A stretch of DNA of 64,000 nt from positions 105,981-169,980 of the forward strand of contig NZ_LXKA01000033.1 of NCBI RefSeq assembly GCF_001645125.1, written 5' to 3'. A model generated the notes under the pieces. That model did not search any database. It saw only the letters and a list, made by a program, of their open reading frames with translations, and was not told the DNA's origin. The DNA is from Paraburkholderia ginsengiterrae. GTDB taxonomy: Bacteria; Pseudomonadota; Gammaproteobacteria; Burkholderiales; Burkholderiaceae. Below are positions 8,538 through 17,435 of the stretch, piece by piece. Position 1 is the first letter of the stretch, and each line of letters begins with the position of its first letter. The translations under genes and the position numbers were made by a program.

Positions 8538-9197
8538 TTGAGCGAGAAGCGAGTGTTGGTAACGGGCCCATCGAGCGGGATCGGGCGTGCATGTGTCGAA
8601 GCGCTGGCTCGCGGCGGCGCCTATGTCGCCGCGGCTGCCCGCGACGTCGGCATGCTCGATACGTTGGCTAACTTGATTGACAACCGAATCGACATCGCAC
8701 TCCATATCGGTCATCTACCGGATAGCTCGCTCATTTCGACACCAGTCGATACGGTATGTCGCGTGCTTTGCGGAAGTCCCACCTACTTGGCCGGCGCCGG
8801 CAGGCCCAAGAAGCCAGCGGATCTCGAAGACCACGTCTGCGTGAACTTCGAAGCTCTCGCATCAGGGGCAACGTGGTCTTTCGCCTCCACTCGCGGCCAG
8901 CGGCCGGACATCCAGACTGGTGTCCGCCGCCTCTCAGTTAATACCGCTGAAGCCGCGATTGATGCTGCTATCGCAGGCGTCGGTGTAACGCACGTTCTGT
9001 CCTACCAGGCAGCCCACGCCGTCGAAGAAGGCTCGCTTACACGTGTCCTCAGGGATTTCGAGCCTGAACCAATGCCCGTCACCCTCGTACACGTTGGACA
9101 AAAGATGCAACCACTCAAGATCCGAAGAATCATCGAGTTCTGTGTCCCGAGACTGCGAAGGGTGGGTCAGGATTCCGTGCAAATCAACACCGTTTAA
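8538..9197 (+). pseudogene. In-frame SDR / LysR deletion chimera
   Basis: One open frame joins two unrelated gene ends. Starting at a TTG (8538) the first ~40 codons are the N-terminus of a short-chain dehydrogenase (KRVLVTGPSSGIGRACVEAL, the TGxxxGIG nucleotide-binding motif, then ARGGAYVAAAARD). From about base 8665 the frame becomes the C-terminal half of a LysR effector domain (NRIDIALHIGHLPDSSL, later AIAGVGVTHVLSYQAAHAV) and ends at 9197. An SDR needs about 250 residues and a LysR needs its N-terminal helix-turn-helix, so neither half can work. The likeliest origin is a deletion that removed the rest of an SDR gene following the kinase and the 5' part of a lysR gene. Confidence 0.8.
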
Positions 9198-9257
9198 GCA
9201 CCCCCTGCCCGCCGCCGCTTTCTCGCCGCTGACTTCTCGTACTGCTGCCATCAACGC

Positions 9258-9404
9258 TTATGCCGCGACGGTGGTATCGGCTACACCTAGCTGGCGCAAG
9301 GCTTTCTCCAGATAATCCTGAGCGCGTCCATCGGGACTTCCATCTTGCTCCCACAGATAAAACGCGAGCGTTTGAACTTGTTCTTCAGTAACGGGCATAT
9401 TCAT
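9258..9404 (-). CDS. Small DUF2934-type protein
   Basis: A 48-residue protein beginning at ATG 9404, preceded by GGAG at a good distance. The segment LAFYLWEQDGSPDGRAQDYL is the hallmark of DUF2934 proteins, short acidic proteins common in Burkholderiales and rhizobia, with no known function. It lies in a leftward group of small genes that includes a superinfection-immunity-like protein and a small exported protein. Too short for most automatic gene callers. Confidence 0.75.
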   Translation of the reverse strand: MNMPVTEEQVQTLAFYLWEQDGSPDGRAQDYLEKALRQLGVADTTVAA

Positions 9405-9443
9405 TTTCAATCTCCAGAATTCAATCTTGGTCCGTCAGGACAA

Positions 9444-9806
9444 TTAAGCTTTGTGATGGTGGCGGGTGCTCGCCGCAATACGCGCGACGATGGGCACCAG
9501 GTGAGGGTTCAACACGGGGATTGCATTGGCGCGACCTTCCACTCGGGCAACGAGTGCGTCAATGGTCACCTTTGCAACCGCGCGTTGGGCCCGCCTCGCA
9601 AAATGCGTCAACCGGCGACGCTCTCCGACCGGATGCTGTGCCCACAACAACGCAGCAAACCAGCCGATCACCGTCCATCCGAGCAGGATATTGACGATGG
9701 TCACCGCAAAGGCGTCTTTGCGGTCTCTGGCGTCGGCAATCATCGAGGGCACAAGATACAGGATCAGCGCACCCACTCCCGCAGCAACTTCAATAATCTT
9801 CAACAT
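9444..9806 (-). CDS. Superinfection immunity-family small membrane protein
   Basis: A 120-residue protein with two hydrophobic segments near the N-terminus, followed by a basic tail. The block LILYLVPSMIADARDRKDAFAV then IVNILLGWTVIGWFAALLWA fits the Imm_superinfect family (related to phage T4 Imm), in which conserved polar residues sit between two membrane helices. The ATG at 9806 is preferred because AAGGA lies 9 bases upstream; the ATG at 9815 would abut that site. Chromosomal members are widespread and usually not linked to phage, so a real role in blocking DNA injection is unproven. No phage genes are nearby. Confidence 0.7.
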   Translation of the reverse strand: MLKIIEVAAGVGALILYLVPSMIADARDRKDAFAVTIVNILLGWTVIGWFAALLWAQHPVGERRRLTHFARRAQRAVAKVTIDALVARVEGRANAIPVLNPHLVPIVARIAASTRHHHKA

Positions 9807-9862
9807 GTTCGTCATTCCTTTGCAGTTACGATCATCAACGCACTGCCGCCTTAGTTGCCGCC

Positions 9863-10138
9863 TTAGTGACCGGCGTACAAACGACCAACGGCTCCTGCAA
9901 CTTGCGGGCTGCCGGACTCCGACGAAGAAGCAACCACGCCACCGTACGAATCATTCACGGAACCAACCGCATTGCTGCGTTCGGCCGCAACGGTTTGCGC
10001 GCTTTGTCCTCGCTGCGACGCAGGCGCGCCTACTGAAGGCCGATAAGAAGGTGCCGGGCCGTAGCCGCTGGCAAATGCAGGTGCCGCGATAGAAGTGGCC
10101 GCTGCAAGGAGCAATGCCGCAATCAGTTTGTTTTTCAT
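9863..10138 (-). CDS. Small exported protein of unknown function
   Basis: A 91-residue protein with a clear Sec signal peptide (MKNKLIAALLLAAATSIAAPAFA) and a short mature part rich in Gly, Ser, Pro and Ala, including PAPSYRPSVGAP and DSYGGVVASSSESG. The start has GGAG 9 bases upstream. The overall look resembles small periplasmic or surface proteins of Burkholderia, but no domain is recognised. It is the first gene of the leftward trio of small genes that ends with the DUF2934 protein. Confidence 0.6.
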   Translation of the reverse strand: MKNKLIAALLLAAATSIAAPAFASGYGPAPSYRPSVGAPASQRGQSAQTVAAERSNAVGSVNDSYGGVVASSSESGSPQVAGAVGRLYAGH

Positions 10139-10296
10139 GATTCAATCTCCGACACATTTGCAGGAGCGTCGCGAATTGAGTAAGGCACGCGCCGCCGACA
10201 AGAACCAGTTTAGGCGCGACCTATCTTTTTTCTATGCCGATAGCGTGAAATCACTATTGCTGCAAGCCAAACAATTCCCTGCGCCCTGCCTCCCGC

Positions 10297-10332
10297 AAAA
10301 AAAAGGACCATCCAGATGGACAGTCCTTTTTT
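10297..10332 (-). terminator. Rho-independent terminator downstream of the amylo-1,6-glucosidase gene
   Basis: The stem AAAAAAGGAC / GTCCTTTTTT closes a 14-base loop. Because the arms are A-rich and T-rich it can work in both directions; leftward it ends the glucosidase transcript, which stops at 10377, before the small exported gene begins at 10138. Confidence 0.8.
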
Positions 10333-10376
10333 CGTGCCGCTAAAGATTGCGCGTTACCGGCGCTTGAAACCCCGAG

Positions 10377-12656
10377 TCAGAGCAGCGCAACCACCCGCAC
10401 ATCCCCTTGTTCAGCTGAGGCAACCACCTTCTCGCCAATCCGGCGGAACGTGATCGACACCGACGAATCCCCCACCCGCAGATCGCCGACTTCGAGCCAG
10501 TCGATGCCTTCGGGCAGCATCGGCTGCTCGATCAGCACTTCGCGCCGCTCGGCGTCGATCGTGATGCCCAGACATGCTTCGAGCATCATGAACGGCGAGC
10601 CCGCCGCCCAGGCCTGCGGCAGACAGGCGACCGGGTAGGCGGTAGGCGGCTCGCCGCGCCGCCGCGGAAAACCGCAGAACAGTTCCGGCAAACGCATGTC
10701 GAAATTGACCGCCGCCTGGAACAGCGCCTGCAGAAGGCGCACGGCCGACGCCTTGCCGCCGTAGCGCGACAGGCCGCGCGCGCACAGCGCGTTGTCGTGC
10801 GGCCAGACCGAGCCGTTGTGATACGCCATGGGGTTGAAGCGCGACTGGCTCGCGGCCAGCGTGCGCACACCCCAGCCGGTGTGGAACAGCGCGGAGTCGA
10901 GTGCGCGCACCACCGCTTCGCCACGTTCGCGCGAAGGCAATCCGAAGGCCAGCAAGTGGCCCGCATTCGAGGCCATCACACGGCACAGCTCACCATGGCC
11001 GTCGAGCGCGATGCCATAGAAACCCGCTTCGTCCATCCAGTACTTTTCTTCGACGCACTGCTTGATGTGCTTCGAGCGCTCGCTGTATTTCTTGGCCGCG
11101 TCGTGCAGGCCGCGCAGTTTGGCGAAGCGGGCCATGGTGTCGAAAGCGGCGCTCGCGTAAGCCTGCACTTCGACAAGCGCGATCGGACCGTCGGGGAAAT
11201 GACCGTCGGCATGAAACACCGAATCGTGGCTGTCCTTCCAGCCCTGATTGGCAAGACCGCCCGCCGATTCGCGCTGGTAATCGAGCAGGCCGTAACGGTT
11301 CTTGTCGCACACGCCGGCCACCCACTGCGCCGCGCGCTCGAGCGCCGGCCACAGTTCGTCGATCAGCGCGAGGTCGCCCGTGCGCGCCGCGTAGGCGCCG
11401 GCCAGCACGATGAACAACGGCGTGGTATCGACGCCGCCGTAGTACAGCGCGAACGGCACTTCCGCGGTGGCGGCCATTTCGCCCTTGCGCATCTCGTGCA
11501 TGATCTTGCCCGGCGCGGCGTCGCGAAACGGCATGCTCTCGCGCGCCTGATGTTCGGCAAGAAAGCGCAGCACGCCCGCCGCGAGTTGCGGCTGCAGCCA
11601 CAGCGTCTGCAGCGACGTGATGACCGCGTCGCGGCCAAACGGGGTCGAGAACCACGGAATGCCCGCGTAGGGATACGGGCCGGTCGCGAGGTCGGTGGTC
11701 AGCAGGCCGAGGTCGGCGAGCGACCGGTCGATCCACGCATTGAAGAGCGGATTGCTCGAACGCACGCGCGCGGTGACGCGACGGCGCTCGCGCATCACGA
11801 GGTGAGCGTCGACGAGCGCGGCGCGCACGGCCGCGCGGCCAACCCGAGGGCGCTCCGCGTCGATTTGCGACAGGTGGGACTCGCTCAAAGCGTGCATGGG
11901 CTGGGAAACGCCAGCACGGGGCTTGTCCGTCTGCGGGACCACCTGCACGGCCACCGACAGATAGATCGACACGCACGCTTGCGCCGGCAGGTTGACGGAG
12001 TAGTCGGCGCGGTCGGCAAAGAGTTTGTCCGGTTCCGGCGAGAAGGCAATGCGCACATTGCGCGCCACGTCGTCGAGGCCGATATAGCCGAGCAGCACTT
12101 CGCCATGCTCGACGCGCGCCGGTTCAATTCGGCCCTGCTTGTCGCGTTTCAGGCCGCGCACTTCGAACATGTCGCGGAAGTCGCTGGCAAAGGAGATGGA
12201 CAGCGGCACGACGGCGTCGCTCGTGCCGTAGTTGGTGAGTTCGATGGCTTCGTTGAGCACCGTGCCCGACAGCACGCGCACGCGCTCGACGTGAATCACG
12301 CCTTCGGGGGTGCTGTTGCCGCCTAGCGGCGGCAACGGGCGGTTGGTCAGATGCGCGGTGAACGAAGTGTTGTCGCTGCTGACGCTGCCCGACAGCAGCG
12401 ACGGCGCGCGCCCGCCGAAGGTCAGGCGCAGTTGCGAGAGAACGCGGGTGTCGTTGACGAACAGGCCGTCGTCGTGGCCGGTGATATCGCCAAGGGGATC
12501 GTTGACGATAAACGTGTCGCCAGACTTCAGCACATGCTGGGTGGCGCTCGCAACGTTGAGATTTTCCGTCGGGATGAATACGCCGTCCGGCTCGGGTTCG
12601 CGGTGATCGATTCCGCCCGAGTGGGACAGGCCGCCGAGGGCTTCTGGCTGCTGCAT
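10377..12656 (-). CDS. Amylo-alpha-1,6-glucosidase (glycogen debranching-type)
   Basis: A 759-residue cytoplasmic enzyme with two parts. Residues about 40-250 form the N-terminal glycogen-debranching beta domain (VLKSGDTFIVNDPLGDI, DDGLFVNDTRVLS). Residues about 300-720 form the (alpha/alpha)6 barrel of the debranching family (GPYPYAGIPWFSTPFGRDAVITSLQ split, GLANQGWKDSHDSVF, NGSVWPHDNALCARGL). Such stand-alone bacterial proteins hydrolyse alpha-1,6 branches in glycogen or trehalose-associated glucans and often sit with osmotic or glycogen genes; here it stands alone. AGGAG lies 8 bases before the start. Length and both domains are complete. Confidence 0.9.
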   Translation of the reverse strand: MQQPEALGGLSHSGGIDHREPEPDGVFIPTENLNVASATQHVLKSGDTFIVNDPLGDITGHDDGLFVNDTRVLSQLRLTFGGRAPSLLSGSVSSDNTSFTAHLTNRPLPPLGGNSTPEGVIHVERVRVLSGTVLNEAIELTNYGTSDAVVPLSISFASDFRDMFEVRGLKRDKQGRIEPARVEHGEVLLGYIGLDDVARNVRIAFSPEPDKLFADRADYSVNLPAQACVSIYLSVAVQVVPQTDKPRAGVSQPMHALSESHLSQIDAERPRVGRAAVRAALVDAHLVMRERRRVTARVRSSNPLFNAWIDRSLADLGLLTTDLATGPYPYAGIPWFSTPFGRDAVITSLQTLWLQPQLAAGVLRFLAEHQARESMPFRDAAPGKIMHEMRKGEMAATAEVPFALYYGGVDTTPLFIVLAGAYAARTGDLALIDELWPALERAAQWVAGVCDKNRYGLLDYQRESAGGLANQGWKDSHDSVFHADGHFPDGPIALVEVQAYASAAFDTMARFAKLRGLHDAAKKYSERSKHIKQCVEEKYWMDEAGFYGIALDGHGELCRVMASNAGHLLAFGLPSRERGEAVVRALDSALFHTGWGVRTLAASQSRFNPMAYHNGSVWPHDNALCARGLSRYGGKASAVRLLQALFQAAVNFDMRLPELFCGFPRRRGEPPTAYPVACLPQAWAAGSPFMMLEACLGITIDAERREVLIEQPMLPEGIDWLEVGDLRVGDSSVSITFRRIGEKVVASAEQGDVRVVALL

Positions 12657-12820
12657 CAGGGTCGCTCCTATGGGTTCGCGTGTGCGTACAGTATCTCTTC
12701 CGGCCGCCGCGGGGGCACTGCCCGGCCGCTTCCGATTGTAGAGGGTCTGTGCGCGTCAGACGAACTTATCACAGGAGAGTTTCGGTTTTTTACCGTGGCA
12801 CAGGACGTGCAGAGACGGGG

Positions 12821-12849
12821 GCGCGGCGCCCCTCGTGGGAGCGCCGCGC
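12821..12849 (-). terminator. Strong GC hairpin after citrate synthase
   Basis: GCGCGGCG and CGCCGCGC form a perfect 8-bp stem, extended internally by the GCGCTCCC / GGGGCGC pairing, 31 bases past the citrate synthase stop. No T-run follows on the minus strand, so it may end transcription only inefficiently or protect the 3' end of the mRNA. Confidence 0.5.
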
Positions 12850-12879
12850 GGGCGTGAGGCGGGTGGCAGCCTCGACGCT

Positions 12880-14178
12880 TTAACGTTGGGCCAGGGGTTT
12901 GGCTTCGCGTTGCGTTGCACCCACGAACAGCTGACGCGGGCGGCCGATCTTCTGTTCCGGATCGGCGATCATTTCGTTCCACTGTGCAATCCAGCCCACC
13001 GTACGCGCCATCGCGAAGATGCACGTGAACATCGAGGTCGGGATGCCCAGCGCGCGCTGCACGATGCCCGAATAGAAGTCGACGTTCGGGTACAGCTTGC
13101 GCGACACGAAGTACTCGTCTTCCAGCGCGATCTTTTCCAGTGCCATGGCCAGCTTGAACAGCGGGTCGTCGTGCAGGCCCAGTTCTTCCAGCACTTCGTG
13201 GCAGGTTTCGCGCATCAGCTTCGCACGCGGATCGTAGTTCTTGTAGACGCGGTGACCGAAGCCCATCAGCTTCACGCCGGAGTTCTTGTCCTTCACCTTG
13301 GCAATGAACTCGGGGATGTTGTCGACCGAGCCGATTTCTTCCAGCATATTCAGCGCGGCTTCGTTCGCACCGCCGTGCGCCGGGCCCCACAGACACGCGA
13401 TACCGGCTGCGATACACGCGAACGGATTCGCGCCCGACGAACCGGCCAGACGCACGGTCGAGGTCGACGCATTCTGCTCGTGGTCCGCATGCAGGATCAG
13501 GATACGGTCGAGCGCGCGCACCAGCACGTCGTTGACTTCGTACTCTTCCGCCGGATTGGCGAACATCATGCGCATGAAGTTCGCGCTGTACGAGAGGTCG
13601 TTCTTCGGATAAACGAACGGCTGGCCCACGGTGTATTTGTAGGCCATCGCGACCAGCGTCGGCAGCTTCGCGATCATGCGGATCGCGGAGATGTCACGGT
13701 GCTGTTCGTTCGTGATGTCGAGCGAGTCGTGATAGAACGCCGATAGCGCGCCGACCGCGGCGACCAGAATCGCCATCGGGTGTGCGTCGCGACGGAAACC
13801 GCGGAAGAAGAAGTGCATCTGATCGTGCACCATCGTGTGATTCGTGACGTGCTTCACGAACTCTTCTTTTTGCTGCGCGTTCGGCAGCTCACCCTTGAGC
13901 AGCAGGTAGCAGGTTTCGAGGAAGTCGGCGTTCTGCGCCAGATTGTCGATCGGATAACCGCGGTACAGCAGCTCGCCCTTGTCGCCGTCGATATAAGTGA
14001 TTTCGGAGTTGCACGCCGCCGTCGACATGAAACCCGGGTCATACGTGAACTTGCCGGTCTGGCTGTATAGCTTGCGAATGTCGATCACGTCCGGGCCGAG
14101 CGAGCCCTGGTAAATCGGCAAGTCAATAGTCTGGACGCTGTCGGAGAAGCTCAGCGTTGCGTGTGTCTTCGAATTCAT
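12880..14178 (-). CDS. gltA: Citrate synthase (type II)
   Basis: Condenses oxaloacetate with acetyl-CoA at entry to the TCA cycle. The 432-residue length and NADH-sensitive hexameric-type sequence match Gram-negative citrate synthase: [11 protein letters not shown] near the N-terminus, FNP-lacking [29 protein letters not shown] interrupted as in the family, catalytic His in [10 protein letters not shown] and in [15 protein letters not shown], and the C-terminal [13 protein letters not shown]. The start at 14178 has AAGGA at good distance; the longer frame adds a basic leader. The gene stands alone here rather than next to sdh genes, so it could be the main gltA or a second copy. Confidence 0.93.
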   Translation of the reverse strand: MNSKTHATLSFSDSVQTIDLPIYQGSLGPDVIDIRKLYSQTGKFTYDPGFMSTAACNSEITYIDGDKGELLYRGYPIDNLAQNADFLETCYLLLKGELPNAQQKEEFVKHVTNHTMVHDQMHFFFRGFRRDAHPMAILVAAVGALSAFYHDSLDITNEQHRDISAIRMIAKLPTLVAMAYKYTVGQPFVYPKNDLSYSANFMRMMFANPAEEYEVNDVLVRALDRILILHADHEQNASTSTVRLAGSSGANPFACIAAGIACLWGPAHGGANEAALNMLEEIGSVDNIPEFIAKVKDKNSGVKLMGFGHRVYKNYDPRAKLMRETCHEVLEELGLHDDPLFKLAMALEKIALEDEYFVSRKLYPNVDFYSGIVQRALGIPTSMFTCIFAMARTVGWIAQWNEMIADPEQKIGRPRQLFVGATQREAKPLAQR

Positions 14179-14562
14179 CACCACATTCCTTTTACTTTCA
14201 CGTCGCACACATGCCGGCATGCTCGATCGTCATAACGTGATATGGCTCGTTGGCATGCTCAGGCTCCGCTTCGCATTCTACGGTCCGCACACCCGTGGAT
14301 TGTGATAGGTACCAGCAACAATCCATCTCGGCAGACGCAACATTCATTTGCCTGAACGTGCCCAAATGTGCCGGCCGTTGACCTGAAACGCGCGTAAACA
14401 GGCCACGTGGAAAGACGCCGCAGGCGAGCGGTCAATGACAGCAAAATGAAAGTTGAATCGTCTGGAGCAACAATGTTTTGCGGCAGCCAGGCTGCGCCGG
14501 CATGAAGGCATCTGCGATACTGGCTTCGTGTTTTGCTTCCCCTGCGAACACATGCTGTTTTT

Positions 14563-14592
14563 GGCCCGCCATGCTACGGCGGGCCTTTTTTA
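14563..14592 (+). terminator. Intrinsic terminator in a divergent intergenic region
   Basis: GGCCCGCC-N7-GGCGGGCC followed by TTTTT on the plus strand. It faces rightward, yet no plus-strand protein gene lies between gltA (leftward from 14178) and this site. It must end a non-coding transcript or attenuate the gene that starts at 14620. The 14179-14562 stretch has no other supported feature. Confidence 0.8.
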
Positions 14593-14619
14593 ATCAGCCA
14601 GAAGAACAGGATGGACCCA

Positions 14620-15054
14620 ATGAATGCCTCTCTCGAAACGCTGTTTCCGGATCATGTCCACACCGAGGACAACAACGTCACCGCGCTGAATCACCAGGAC
14701 ATCGTGGTTGCGTTGTCCGCGGCGCTCAAGACGCAAGACGTGGCGGTGTTGCATATGCTCTACCCGCGTACCGACGCGCGCACTCACCGCAGCCTCGATA
14801 CGCTGGTGAACGTGCTGCACGGTCACGGGCTGCATGAAGTCGCGGATCTGATCGCCGCAGAGGCGCACTACCTGCTGTTCAAGGATCCCGCGAAGGCGTG
14901 GAAAACCTTCCACGAAATTCGCAACGACTCGCTCGCGATCGGCGTGCACCTGTATTACCACGGCCTCGTCGGCGAAGCGGCCGAGCGCGCGCTCGATAAA
15001 GACGCGCACCGCAAGGCCCGAGATCCTGAGTTGGATCTCGTGGCGCGTTCATGA
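14620..15054 (+). CDS. Conserved hypothetical protein
   Basis: A 144-residue, mostly helical, soluble protein with no recognised domain. Segments such as HQDIVVALSAALKTQDVAVLH, TLVNVLHGHGLHEVADLIAAE and LDKDAHRKARDPELD suggest repeated amphipathic helices. There are two possible starts, ATG 14611 and ATG 14620; the second has AGGA eight bases upstream and was chosen. The gene follows an intrinsic terminator by about 30 bases, which raises the possibility of attenuation. No function is assigned. Confidence 0.6.
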   Translation: MNASLETLFPDHVHTEDNNVTALNHQDIVVALSAALKTQDVAVLHMLYPRTDARTHRSLDTLVNVLHGHGLHEVADLIAAEAHYLLFKDPAKAWKTFHEIRNDSLAIGVHLYYHGLVGEAAERALDKDAHRKARDPELDLVARS

Positions 15055-15119
15055 CGCGCTCATGCTGTATTCACGGCGCGCTGATGGTGCGCTGATGCTG
15101 CGTTCATGACGCGCTCATG
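15045..15119. repeat. Two copies of a 20-bp repeat at the ends of convergent genes
   Basis: GCGTTCATGACGCGCTCATG occurs at 15045-15064 and again at 15100-15119. The first copy holds the stop codon of the plus-strand gene (TGA) and the second holds the stop codon of the minus-strand hydrolase (TGA on the other strand). Each copy contains the short inverted repeat CATGA-N5-TCATG. Confidence 0.75.
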
Positions 15120-15964
15120 GCGCGAATAAACTCGTCGACATAGCGATTGAACGCCGACGGATGCGCGAGGTTCATTCCGTGCGACGCGCCGCGCACCGTT
15201 TCGCGGCGCGCTTCCGGCAACCACGTTTGCAGCGCGGCCGCGGTACGGCGGAACATGTCGGGGCTCTTCTCGCCGTCGATCAGCAGAACCGGGCAGCGCA
15301 CCTCGGCGGCTTCCTCGGGCTCATACGCGGGCAGCGGATCGCGGAACTGCCGCGCGAGCGTGTGCGCGTTGTCGGTCGCCATCTGGCGAAAGCCCGGCGT
15401 GCTCATGGCCCAGAAGCCGGGCCGGCTGACCGAATCCACGAACAGTTGCAAACCCGCTTCCACTTCACCACTTTCGATCAGTTGCGCCGCCTTCGCGCGC
15501 AGTGCGTTGACCGTCTCCGGTAAACGCGCAGCCGGGCGGCCCGCGATTTGCAAGGGGCCGCCCGGATCGGCGAGCGTCAACGTGCGCACGTGCTGGAGAT
15601 GGCGCCGCGCGAAATGAAACGCCACGCAACCGCCGCGTGAATGTCCCACCACATGCGCCGGCCCCGCGCCGAAGCGCTCGATGAATTCCGCCACTTCGTC
15701 CGCATGCTGGCTCCAGCTGAACGGCAGGCCGGGCCCGGTATCGGTCACCGGCCAGTAGTGCGTGAGACTCACCGCGACACAACGGTAATGTTTCGACAGT
15801 CCCGCGAGTTGCGGTTGCCAATAGCGGTAGTCGCACAACGACCCATGCACGAACAGCAGCAGTTCACCCTCACCGGCTTCCACGTAAGGCATGCGCAAAC
15901 CGCTTTGCAGTTCGATGAAAGAGAAAGACGACGGCGGAGGCGAAGCGGAAACAGATTGATTCAC
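15104..15964 (-). CDS. Alpha/beta hydrolase
   Basis: Serine hydrolase of the alpha/beta fold, about 286 residues. Seen are the oxyanion region LLLFVHGSLCDYRYW, the nucleophile elbow VVGHSRGGCVAF, an acid-bearing LLIDGEKSPDMF and a C-terminal catalytic His in GASHGMNLAHP. The start is uncertain: GTG 15964 gives a protein beginning VNQSVSAS, while the frame stays open to a TTG at 16054. The closest look is that of esterase or epoxide-hydrolase-like proteins of unassigned substrate. It converges with the hypothetical gene at 14620. Confidence 0.8.
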   Translation of the reverse strand: MNQSVSASPPPSSFSFIELQSGLRMPYVEAGEGELLLFVHGSLCDYRYWQPQLAGLSKHYRCVAVSLTHYWPVTDTGPGLPFSWSQHADEVAEFIERFGAGPAHVVGHSRGGCVAFHFARRHLQHVRTLTLADPGGPLQIAGRPAARLPETVNALRAKAAQLIESGEVEAGLQLFVDSVSRPGFWAMSTPGFRQMATDNAHTLARQFRDPLPAYEPEEAAEVRCPVLLIDGEKSPDMFRRTAAALQTWLPEARRETVRGASHGMNLAHPSAFNRYVDEFIRAMSAS

Positions 15965-16191
15965 GAGTGGTTCGCGGACAGTGCGGCGACGCCCGAATAC
16001 TGCGGCGCGCACGAGAAACGATAGGGGAAAAGAAGCGCTTACACATCCCTGCAATTGGGACGTGAAGGCGTATTGTCACACGGCCGGCCAATGCGCGTGG
16101 CAGGCCGGCTTCGCGCCACGGTTGCCGCCCGGACTGATGGATTGCCGCCGGACGGCGCTTGCAACGGCAACGCAGAGCGTGCCGTGCCGGA

Positions 16192-17244
16192 TCATTCGTA
16201 GGCGCTTTCGCCGAGCAAGCCAGCGGCGGCTGCCGCGCCGGCGCCTCGCACCGCGCAGGTCAGCGGTTCGTCCGCGACGCGGACCTCGAGGCCGATCTCG
16301 TTGCTCAACCGGCGGCTCAGGTTGCCGAGCAGCGCACCGCCGCCCGTCAGCACGATGCCGTGATTGGCGATGTCCGTCACCAGTTCGGCCGGCGCCTCTT
16401 CGAGCCCGCGCTTCACGGCGCCGATCACCTGGCGCAGCGGCCCTTCGATTGCATCGGCAATGTCGTGGTTGCTCAACTGGACCGTGCGCGGCAGGCCGTC
16501 GTCGACGCTGCGCCCGGTCGCGTTGATGTGTTCGAACGGCACGTCGCGCATGGCCGAGCCGATGGTCTTTTTGACGTGTTCAGCGGTCTGCTCGCCGAGC
16601 AGCACGCCGTACAGATTGCGCACGTAGCTCACGATCGCCGAATCGAAACTGTCACCGCCTACGCGCACAGAGCCGCTGTACGCCATGCCGCCCAGCGCGA
16701 TCACACCGACTTCAGTCGTGCCGCCGCCAATATCGACGACCATCGAACCGGTCGGCTCCGAGACCGGCAAACCCGCGCCGACCGCCGACGCCAGCGATTC
16801 GCCGATCAGGCTCACTTTCCACGCGCCGGCCGCCACGGCCGCTTCCTTGATCGCGCGGCGCTCGACCTGGGTCGCGCCGGCCGGCACGCACAGGGTGAAC
16901 GCAGCGCGGCGGCTGAACAGCGGCTGCGGACGCGCCATGCCGATGAATTGCCGGATCATGTGCTCGGCGGCGGAGAAATTGGCGATCACGCCGTGGCGCA
17001 TCGGCCGCACGGCCTCAAGGTTGCCCGGTGTGCGGCCCAGCAGCTGACGCGCCTCGGTGCCGACTGCCGCAACGCGTTTCGGCCGGTCCGAGGTGTCTTT
17101 CTGGAAGCACACGACCGACGGCTGATTCAGCACGATGCCGCCGTTGTCGGTGTAAATGAGGGTATTGGCCGTGCCGAGGTCCACCGCCACGGCATGACGG
17201 AACAAGCGATCGAAAAGCGGGTAATGCGGCGTCGGTCTGGCCAT
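16192..17244 (-). CDS. MreB-family protein (paralogue)
   Basis: Actin-like protein of 350 residues, the MreB length. Motifs seen are the phosphate-1 loop HAVAVDLGTANTLIY, the phosphate-2 loop GSMVVDIGGGTTEVGVI and the adenosine region GIVLTGGGALLGNL. MreB polymers guide cell-wall synthesis at the inner membrane. It is not accompanied by mreC, mreD, mrdA or rodA, and its N-terminus (ARPTPHYPLFDRLF) and ends (GLLGESAYE) differ from canonical MreB. It is therefore likely a second copy with a modified role. The start at 17244 lacks a clear Shine-Dalgarno; upstream sequence in frame is not conserved-looking. Confidence 0.85.
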   Translation of the reverse strand: MARPTPHYPLFDRLFRHAVAVDLGTANTLIYTDNGGIVLNQPSVVCFQKDTSDRPKRVAAVGTEARQLLGRTPGNLEAVRPMRHGVIANFSAAEHMIRQFIGMARPQPLFSRRAAFTLCVPAGATQVERRAIKEAAVAAGAWKVSLIGESLASAVGAGLPVSEPTGSMVVDIGGGTTEVGVIALGGMAYSGSVRVGGDSFDSAIVSYVRNLYGVLLGEQTAEHVKKTIGSAMRDVPFEHINATGRSVDDGLPRTVQLSNHDIADAIEGPLRQVIGAVKRGLEEAPAELVTDIANHGIVLTGGGALLGNLSRRLSNEIGLEVRVADEPLTCAVRGAGAAAAAGLLGESAYE

Positions 17245-17435
17245 AAGAAGGCTCTGATGTGTCGTTATCTGCCCTTGCCAGGCAGTCTGGAAAATGCGCC
17301 CCCGGTCACCCGAGCCGCTCGGCACGCCCTTGAGGACGTTACGCGCTCCGCGCGGCGGGGGTGATTTTCATGCTTATGACCAGATAACGGCAAGCAGATC
17401 GGAACCTTTAGAGCCAGTTTTCAATGAGGGCCGTG

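Noticed and set aside
9444-9806. Prophage remnant because of the superinfection immunity family
   Set aside because: No phage structural, integrase or replication genes nearby; chromosomal members of this family are common.
10797-12326. Plus-strand open frame of 509 codons
   Set aside because: Lies entirely opposite the amylo-1,6-glucosidase gene; the composition is that of a complementary-strand artefact.
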